Positions 49,201-61,200 of a DNA stretch of 64,000 bases are shown piece by piece. The stretch is taken from assembly GCA_026874595.1 (NCBI GenBank), contig CM049319.1, forward strand, positions 2,942,601 to 3,006,600, read 5' to 3'. The position numbers were made by a program, and so were the translations under genes. The stretch comes from Sipunculus nudus. Its lineage: Eukaryota; Annelida; Sipuncula; Golfingiida; Sipunculidae. How positions within the stretch are numbered: position 1 is the stretch's first letter; each line of letters starts with the position of its first letter. The notes below the pieces were generated by a model that worked only from the letters and a program-made list of their open reading frames with translations, made no database searches and was not told the origin of the DNA.

Positions 49201-52200
49201 ACATCAGATACCAGGTGAGAACACTATAATGATGCTCAATATACATCAGAAACCTGGTGAGAACACTATAATGATGATCAAAAGACATCAGATACCTCGT
49301 GAGAATACTATAACGATGGTCAATATACATCAGATACCTGGTGTGGACACTACAATGATGATCAAAATACATCAAATACCAGGTGAGTACACTATAATGA
49401 TGATCAATATACATCAGATACCTGGTGAGTAAACTACAATGATGGTCGATAGACATCAGATACCTGGTAAGAACACTATAATGATGATCAATATACATCA
49501 GATACCTAGTGTGTACTCTACAATGATGGTCAATATACATCAGATACCAGGGGAGAACACTATAATGATGGTCAATAGACATCAGATACCAGGTGAGAAC
49601 ACTATAACTATGGTCAATATACATCAGATACCTGGTGAATACACTACAATGATAGTCAATATACATCAGATACCTTGTTAGAACACTATAATGATGATCA
49701 ATATACATCAGATATCTGGTGTGTACACTACAATGCTGATCAAAATACATCTAATACCAGGTGAGATCACTAAAATGATGATCAATATACATCAGATACA
49801 TGGTGAGTAAACTACAATGATGATCAATATACATCAGATACCTGGTGAGAGCATTATAACGATGTTCAATAGACATCAGATACCTGGTGTGAACACTATA
49901 ACCATGGTCTATATACATCAGATACCTGGTGAGTACAGTACAATGATAGTCAATATACATCAGATACCTGGTAAGAACACTATAATGATGATCAATATAC
50001 ATTTGATACCTGGTGAGTACACTACAATGATGGTCAATAGACATCAGATACCTGGTAAGAACACTATAATGATGATCAATATACATCAGATACCTAGTGT
50101 GTACTCTACATTGATGGTCATTATACATCAGATACCTAGTCACAACACTATAATGATGATCAATAGACATCAGATACCTGGTGAGTACACTACAATGATA
50201 GTCAATATACATCAGATACCTTGTAAGAACACTATAATGATGATCAATATAGATCAGACACATGGTGAGTACACTATAATGATGGTCAATATACATCAGA
50301 TACCTGGTGAGTACACTATAATGATGGTCAATATACATCAGATACCTGCTGAGAACTCTATAATGATGATCAATATAACTCAAATACCTGGTGAGTACAC
50401 TACAATGATGGTCAATATACATCAGATACCTGGTGAGAACACTATAATGATGATCAATATACATAAGAAACCTGGTGAGAACACTATAATGATGGTCAAT
50501 ATACATCAGATACCTGGTGAGAACACTATAACGATGGTCAATATACCTCAGATACCTGGTGTGTACACTACAATGATGATCAAAATACATCAAATACCAG
50601 GTGAGTACACTAAAATGATGGTCAATATACATCAGATACCTGGTGTGAACACTAAAATGATGATCAATATACATCAGAAACCAGGTGAGAACACTAAAAT
50701 GATGATCAACAGACATCGTATACTTCGTGAGAATACTATAACGATGGTCAATATACATCAGATACCTAGTGTGTACTCTACAATGATGGTCAATATACAT
50801 CAGATACCAGGTGAGAACACTATAATGATGCTCAATATACATCAGATACCTGGTGAAAACACTATAATGATGATCAATATACATCATATACCTGGTGAGA
50901 ACACTTTAATGATGATCAATATACATCAGATACCTAGTGTGTACTCTACAATGATGGTCAATATACATCAGATACCAGGTGAGAACACTATAATGATGCT
51001 CCATATACATCAGATACCTGGTGAAAACACTATAATGATGTTCAATATACATCATATATCTGGTGAGAACACTTTAATGATGATCAATATACATCAGATA
51101 CCTGGTGAGTACACTATAATGATGATCAATATACATAAGATACGTGGTGTGAACACTATAATTGTGGTCAATATACAACAGATTCATGGTGAGTACACTA
51201 CAATGATGGTCAATATACATCAGATACCTGGTGACAACACTATAATGATGATCAATATACATCAGACACCAGGTGAGAACACTATGATGATGCTCATTAT
51301 ACATCAGATACCTAGTCACAACACTATAATGATGATCAATAGACATCAGATACCTGGTGAGTACACTACAATGATAGTCAATATACATCAGATACCTTGT
51401 AAGAACACTATAATGATGATCAATATAGATCAGACACATGGTGAGTACACTATAATGATGGTCAATATACATCAGATACCTGGTGAGTACACTATAATGA
51501 TGGTCAATATACATCAGATACCTTGTGAGAACTCTATAACGATGATCAATATAACTCAAATACCTGGTGAGTACACTACAATGATGGTCAATATACATCA
51601 GATACCTGGTGAGAACACTATAATGATGATCAATATACATAAGAAACCTGGTAAGAACACTATAATGATGGTCAATATACATCAGATACCTGGTGAGAAC
51701 ACTATAACGATGGTCAATATACCTCAGATACCTGGTGTGTACACTACAATCATGTTCAAAATACATCAAATACCCGGTGAGTACACTAAAATGATGGTCA
51801 ATATACATCGGATACCTGGTGTGAACACTAAAATGATGATCAATATACATCAGAAACCTGATGAGAACACTAAAATGATGATCAACAGACATCATATACT
51901 TCGTGAGAATACTATAACGATGGTCAATATACATCAGATTCCTGGTGTGTACACTACAATGATGATCAATATACATTAAATACCAGGTGAGAACACTATA
52001 ATGATAATCAATATACATCAGATACATGGTGAGTAAACTACAATGATGGTCAATAGACATCAGATACCTTGTGAGAACACTATAACGATGGTCAATATAC
52101 ATCAGATACCTGGTGACAACACTATAATGATGATCAATATACATCAGACACCAGGTGAGAACACTATGATGATGCTCATTATACATCAGATACCTAGTCA

Positions 52201-55200
52201 CAACACTATAATGATGATCAATAGACATCAGATACCTGGTGAGTACACTACAATGATAGTCAATATACATCAGATACCTTGTAAGAACACTATAATGATG
52301 ATCAATATAGATCAGACACATGGTGAGTACACTATAATGATGGTCAAAATACATCAGATACCTGGTGAGTACACTATAATGATGGTCAATATACATCAGA
52401 TACCTTGTGAGAACTCTATAATGATGATCAATATAACTCAAATACCTGGTGAGTACACTACAATGATGGTCAATATACATCAGATACCTGGTGAGAACAC
52501 TATAATGATGATCAATATACATAAGAAACCTGGTAAGAACACTATAATGATGGTCAATATACATCAGATACCTGGTGAGAACACTATAACGATGGTCAAT
52601 ATACCACAGATACCTGGTGTGTACACTACTATCATGTTCAAAATACATCAAATACCCGGTGAGTACACTAAAATGATGGTCAATATACATCGGATACCTG
52701 GTGTGAACACTAAAATGATGATCAATATACATCAGAAACCTGATGAGAACACTAAAATGATGATCAACAGACATCATATACTTCGTGAGAATACTATAAC
52801 GATGGTCAATATACATCAGATTCCTGGTGTGTACACTACAATGATGATCAATATACATTAAATACCAGGTGAGAACACTATAATGATGATCAATATACAT
52901 CAGATACATGGTGAGTAAACTACAATGATGGTCAATAGACATCAGATACCTTGTGAGAACACTATAACGATGGTCTATATACATCAGATACATGGTGAGT
53001 ACAGTACAATGATAGTCAATATACTTCAGATACCTGGTAAGAACACTATAATGATGATCAATATACATCAGATACCTGGTGAGTACACTACAATGATGGT
53101 CAATAGACATCAGATACCTCGTAAGAACACTAAAATGATGATCAATATACATCAGATACCTATTGTGTACTCTACAATGATGGTCAATATACATCAGATA
53201 CCAGGTGAGAACATTATCATGATGCTCAATATACATCAGATACCTGGTGAGTACACTACAATGATGGTCAATAGACATCAGATACCTGGTTCAATCGAGA
53301 ACACTATAACGATGGTCAATATACATCAGATACCTGGTGAAAACACCATAATGATGATCAATATACATCAGATACCTGGTGAGTACACTACAATGATAGT
53401 CAATATACATCAGATACCTGGTAAGAAAACTATAATGATGATCAATATACATCTGATACCTGGTGAGTACACTACAATGATGGTCAATAGACATCAGATA
53501 CCTGGTAAGAACACTATAATGATGATCAATATACATCAGATACCTAGTGTGTACTCTACAATGATGGTCAATATACATCAGATACCAGGTGAGAACACTA
53601 TAATGATGCTCAATATACATCAGATACCTGGTGAAAACACTATAATGATGATCAATATACATCATATACCTGGTGAGAACACTTTAATGATGATCAATAT
53701 ACATCAGATACCTGGTGAGTACACTATAATGATGATCAATATACATAAGATACGTGGTGTGAACACTATAATGGTGGTCAATATACAACAGATTCATGGT
53801 GAGTACACTACAATGATGGTCAATATACATCAGATACCTGGTGACAACACTATAATGATGATCAATATACATCAGACACCAGGTGAGAACACTATGATGA
53901 TGCTCATTATACATCAGATACCTAGTCACAACACTATAATGATGATCAATAGACATCAGATACCTGGTGAGTACACTACAATGATAGTCAATATACATCA
54001 GATACCTTGTAAGAACACTATAATGATGATCAATATAGATCAGACACATGGTGAGTACACTATAATGATGGTCAATATACATCAGATACCTGGTGAGTAC
54101 ACTATAATGATGGTCAATATACATCAGATACCTGCTGAGAACTCTATAATGATGATCAATATAACTCAAATACCTGGTGAGTACACTACAATGATGGTCA
54201 ATATACATCAGATACCTGGTGAGAACACTATAATGATGATCAATATACATAAGAACCCTGGTGAGAACACTATAATGATGGTCAATATACATCAGATACC
54301 TGGTGAGAACACTATAACGATGGTCAATATACCTCAGATACCTGGTGTGTACACTACAGTGATGATCAAAATACATCAAATACCAGGTGAGTACACTAAA
54401 ATGATGGTCAATATTCATCAGAAACCTGGTGAGAACACTAAAATGATGATCAACAGACATCATATACTTCGTGAGAATACTATAACGATGGTCAATATAC
54501 ATCAGATACCTGGTGTGTACACTACAATGATGATCAATATACATTAAATACCAGGTGAGAACACTATAATGATGATCAATATACATCAGATACATGGTGA
54601 GTAAACTACAATGATGGTCAATAGACATCAGATACCTTGTGAGAACACTATAATGATGCTCAATATACATCAGATACCTGGTGAGTACACTACAATGATG
54701 GTCAATAGACATCAGATACCTGGTTCAATCGAGAACACTATAACGATGGTCAATATACATCAGATACCTGGTGAAAATACCATAATGATGATCAATATAC
54801 ATCAGATACCTGGTGAGTACACTACAATGATAGTCAATATACATCAGATACCTGGTAAGAAAACTATAATGATGATCAATATACATCTGATACCTGGTGA
54901 GTACACAACAATGATGGTCAATAGACATCAGATACCTGGTAAGAACACTATAATGATGATCAATATACATCAGATACCTAGTGTGTACTCTACAATGATG
55001 GTCAATATACATCAGATACCAGGTGAGAACACTATAATGATGCTCAATATACATCAGATACCTGGTGAAAACACTATAATGATGATCAATATACATCATA
55101 TACCTGGTGAGAACACTTTAATGATGATCAATATACATCAGATACCTGGTGAGTACACTATAATGATGATCAATATACATAAGATACGTGGTGTGAACAC

Positions 55201-58200
55201 TATAATGGTGGTCAATATACAACAGATTCATGGTGAGTACACTACAATGATGGTCAATATACATCAGATACCTGGTGACAACACTATAATGATGATCAAT
55301 ATACATCAGACACCAGGTGAGAACACTATGATGATGCTCATTATACATCAGATACCTAGTCACAACACTATAATGATGATCAATAGACATCAGATACCTG
55401 GTGAGTACACTACAATGATAGTCAATATACATCAGATACCTTGTAAGAACACTATAATGATGATCAATATAGATCAGACACATGGTGAGTACACTATAAT
55501 GATGGTCAATATACATCAGATACCTGGTGAGTACACTATAATGATGGTCAATATACATCAGATACCTGCTGAGAACTCTATAAAGATGATCAATATAACT
55601 CAAATACCTGGTGAGTACACTACAATGATGGTCAATATACATCAGATACCTGGTGAGAACACTATAATGATGATCAATATACATAAGAAACCTGGTAAGA
55701 ACACTATAATGATGGTCAATATACATCAGATACCTGGTGAGAACACTATAACTATGGTCAATATACCTCAGATACCTGGTGTGTACACTACAATGATGAT
55801 CAAAATACATCAAATACCAGGTGAATACACTAAAATGATGGTCAATATACATCAGATACCTGGTGTGAACACTAAAATGATGATCAATATACATCAGAAA
55901 CCAGGTGAGAACACTAAAATGATGATCAACAGACATCATATACTTCGTGAGAATACTCTAACGATGGTCAATATACATCAGATACCTGGTGTGTACACTA
56001 CAATGATGATCAATATACATTAAATACCAGGTGAGAACACTATAATGATGATCAATATACATCAGATACATGGTGAGTAAACTACAATGATGGTCAATAG
56101 ACATCAGATACCTTGTGAGAACACTATAACGATGGTCTATATACATCAGATACCTGGTGAGTACAGTACAATGATAGTCAATATACATCAGATACCTGGT
56201 AAGAACACTATAATGATGATCAATATACATTTGATACCTGGTGAGTACACTACAATGATGGTCAATAGACATCAGATACCTGGTAAGAACACTATAATGA
56301 TGATCAATATACATCAGATACCTAGTGTGTACTCTACATTGATGGTCAATATAGATCAGATACCAGGTGAGAACACTATAATGATGGTCAACAGACATCA
56401 GATACCTGGTGAGAACACTATAACGATGGTCAATATACATCAGATACCTGGTGAGTACACTATAATGATGATCAATATACATCAGATACCTGGTGAATAC
56501 ACTACAATGATAGTCAATATCCATCAGATACCTGGTAAGAACACTATAATGATGATCAATATAAATCAGATACCTGGTGAGTACACAACAATTATAGTCA
56601 ATGTACATCAGATACCTGGTAAGAACACTATAATGATGATCAATATACATCAGATACCTGGTGAGTAAACTACAATGATTGTCAATATACATCAGACACC
56701 AGGTGAGAACACTATGATGATGATCAATATACATAAGATACCTGGTCACAACACTATAATGATGATCAATAGACATCAGAAACCTGGTGGGTACACTACA
56801 ATGTGGTCAATATACATCAGATACCTGGTAAGAACACTATAATGAAGATCAATATAGATCAGACACATGGTGAGTACACTATAATGATGGTCAATAAACA
56901 TCAGATACCTGGTGAGTACACTATAATGATGGTCAATATAGATGAGATACCTGGTGAGAACACTATAATGATGATCAATATACATCGTATACCTGGTAAG
57001 TACACTATAATGATGATCAATATACATCAGATACCTGGTGACAACACTATAATGATGATCAATATACATCAGATACCTAATTAGAACACTATAATTATGA
57101 TCAATATACATCAGATACCTGGTGAGAACACTATAATGATGGGCAGTATACATCAGATACCTAATTAGAACACTATAATGATGATCAATATACATCATAT
57201 ACCTGGTAAGTACACTATAATGATGATCAATATACATCAGATACCTGGTGAGAACACTACAATGATGGGCAGTATACATCAGATACCTAATTAGAACACT
57301 ATAATGATGATCAATATACATCAGATACCTGGTGAGAACACTATAATGATGGGCAGTATACATCAGATACCTAATTAGAACACTATAATGATGATCAATA
57401 TACATCAGATGCCTGGCGAGTACACTAAAATGATGGTCAATATACATAAGATACCTGGTGAGTACACTACAATGATGGTCAATATACATCAGATACCTGG
57501 TGTGAACACTATAATGATGATCAATATACATCAGATACCTGGTGAGTACACTACAATGATGTTCAATATACATCAGTTACCTGGTGAGAACACTATTATG
57601 ATGATCCATATACATCAGATACCTGGTGAGTACACTATAATGATGGTCAATATACATCAGATACCTTGTGAGAACTCTATAATGATGATCAATATACCTC
57701 AAATACCTGGTGAGTACACTACAATGATGGTCAATATACATCAGATACCTAGTGAGTACACTACAATGATGATCAATATACAGCAGATACCTGGTGAGAA
57801 CACTATAATGATGATCAATATACATCGTTCTATGTTCTAATATAATGCTCTTATTTTTAATTATTATCCTCTTGATCACAATGTGACAGGCAAGGACACG
57901 GACGATATTTATATTTTTATTTCAGCCTCTAGAACATAAAACTTCCCCGCCTGTCTTATAGAATCTTTCCCAGTGTTTAATATTCGCCGCACAATCTTGA
58001 TGTTTACAGCAATGACCAATATCAAGTAATAAATGTATATTTTCATGATGTAGGCAATGTCTGTCCAGAAACCAATTTTCGTTAACCCTCCCATTAAAAT
58101 CATGCACCTATACAGACCGGTCACCTTAAGTCAGATTTAATCCAGTGTGATTTTTTTTCCCAGATTTTTCGCAGCAGAAAATCTGATTAGGAAGATATAA

Positions 58201-58206
58201 GTACCT

Positions 58207-58265
<59 letters not shown>

Positions 58266-61200
58266 GGGGGGGGGGGGCATTTATTCAACTAACATAGTAG
58301 ATTTTATTATGAGCTACCATCTGAGTAGGTCGATGATCTTGAATCTTAGTTCAAGATGTACCGAATATACAACCTCCATCTGTAGTGACATGAGGTACCG
58401 AATATACAACCTCCATCTGTAGTGACATGATGTTCCGAATATACAACCTCCATCTGTAGTGACATGAGGTAACGAATATACAACCTCCATCTGTAGTGAC
58501 ATGAGGTACCGAATATGCAACCTCAATCTGTAGTGACATGATGTACCGAATATACAACCTCCATCTGTAGTGACATGATGTACCGAATATACAACCTCCA
58601 TCTGTAGTGACATGAGGTTCCGAATATACAACCTCCATCTGTAGTGACATGAGGTACCGAATATACAACCTCCATCTGTAGTGACATGAGGTACCGAATA
58701 TACAACCTCCATCTGTAGTGACATGATGTACCGAATATGCAACCTCCATCTGTAGTGACATGATGTACCGAATATGCAACCTCCATCTGTAGTGACATGA
58801 TGTACCGAATATGCAACCTCCATCTGTAGTGACATGAGGTACCGAATATACAACCTCCATCTGTAGTGACATGAGGTACCGAATATACAACCTCCATCTG
58901 TAGTGACATGATGTACCGAATATACAACCTCCATCTGTAGTGACATGATGTACCGAATATACAACCTCCATCTGTAGTGACATGATGTACCGAATATACA
59001 ACCTCCATCTGTAGTGACATGATGTACCGAATATACAACCTCCATCTGTAGTGACATGATGTACCGAATATACAACCTCCATCTGTAGTGACATGATGTA
59101 CCGAATATACAACCTCCATCTGTAGTGACATGATGTACCGAATATACAACTTCCATCTGTAGTGACATGAGGTACCGAATATAGAACCTCCATCTGTAGT
59201 GACATGAGGTACCGAATATAGAACCTCCATCTGTAGTGACATGAGGTACCGAATATAGAACCTCCATCTGTAGTGACATGAGGTACCGAATATACAACCT
59301 CCATCTGTAGTGACATGATGTACCGAATATACAACCTCCATCTGTAGTGACATGATGTACCGAATATACAACCTCCATCTGTAGTGACATGATGTACCGA
59401 ATATACAACCTCTATCTGTAGTGACATGATGTACCGAATATACAACTTCCATCTGTAGTGACATGAGGTACCGAATATACAACCTCCATCTGTAGTGACA
59501 TGAGGTACCGAATATAGAACCTCCATCTGTAGTGACATGAGGAACCGAATATACAACCTCCATCTGTAGTGACATGAGGTACCGAATATAGAACCTCCAT
59601 CTGTAGTGACATGATGTACCGAATATACAACCTCCATCTGTAGTGGCATGATGTACCGAATAGACAACCTCCATCTGTAGTGACATGAGGTACCGAATAA
59701 GCAACCTCCATCTGTAGTGACATGAGGTACCGAATATACAACCTCCATCTGTAGTGACATGATGTACCGAATATACAACCTCCATCTGTAGTGACATGAT
59801 GTACCGAATATACAACCTCCATCTGTAGTGACATGATGTACCGAATATACAACCTCCATCTGTAGTGACATGATGTACCGAATATACAACCTCCATCTGT
59901 AGTGACATGATGTACCGAATATACAACCTCCATCTGTAGTGACATGATGTACCGAATACACAACCTCCATCTGTAGTGACATGATGTACCGAATACACAA
60001 CCTCCATCTGTAGTGACATGAGGTACCGAATATACAACCTCCATCTGTAGTGACATGAGGTACCGAATATACAACCTCCATCTGTAGTGACATGATGTAC
60101 CGAATATACAACCTCCATCTGTAGTGACATGATGTACCGAATATACAACCTCCATCTGTAGTGACATGATGTACCGAATATACAACCTCCATCTGTAGTG
60201 ACATGATGTACCGAATATACAACCTCCATCTGTAGTGACATGATGTACCGAATATACAACCTCCATCTGTAGTGACATGAGGTACCGAATATACAGCCTC
60301 CATCTGTAGTGACATGATGTACCGAATATACAACCTCCATCTGTAGTGACATGATGTACCGAATATACAACCTCCATCTGTAGTGACATGATGTACCGAA
60401 TATACAACCTCTATCTGTAGTGACATGATGTACCGAATATACAACTTCCATCTGTAGTGACATGAGGTACCGAATATACAACCTCCATCTGTAGTGACAT
60501 GAGGTACCGAATATACAACCTCCATCTGTAGTGACATGAGGAACCGAATATACAACCTCCATCTGTAGTGACATGAGGTACCGAATATAGAACCTCCATC
60601 TGTAGTGACATGATGTACCGAATATACAACCTCCATCTGTAGTGGCATGATGTACCGAATAGACAACCTCCATCTGTAGTGACATGAGGTACCGAATAAG
60701 CAACCTCCATCTGTAGTGACATGAGGTACCGAATATACAACCTCCATCTGTAGTGACATGATGTACCGAATATACAACCTCCATCTGTAGTGACATGATG
60801 TACCGAATATACAACCTCCATCTGTAGTGACATGATGTACCGAATATACAACCTCCATCTGTAGTGACATGATGTACCGAATATACAACCTCCATCTGTA
60901 GTGACATGATGTACCGAATATACAACCTCCATCTGTAGTGACATGATGTACCGAATATACAACCTCCATCTGTAGTGACATGATGTACCGAATATACAAC
61001 CTCCATCTGTAGTGACATGATGTACCGAATACACAACCTCCATCTGTAGTGACATGAGGTACCGAATATACAACCTCCATCTGTAGTGACATGAGGTACC
61101 GAATATACAACCTCCATCTGTAGTGACATGATGTACCGAATATACAACCTCCATCTGTAGTGACATGATGTACCGAATATACAACCTCCATCTGTAGTGA

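Noticed and set aside
39151..57830. Array units as real mini-exons of the lectin
   Set aside because: Units carry a donor-like motif but no plus-strand acceptor with a polypyrimidine tract, and the first unit past the exon has an in-frame stop.
39248..57840. Very long open frames (up to 720 codons plus, 734 minus) as repetitive protein genes
   Set aside because: They arise from a 42-bp (14-codon) unit without stops in one frame per strand, lie in an intron between two well-supported lectin exons, have no signal, domain or start context, and exist on both strands over the same DNA.
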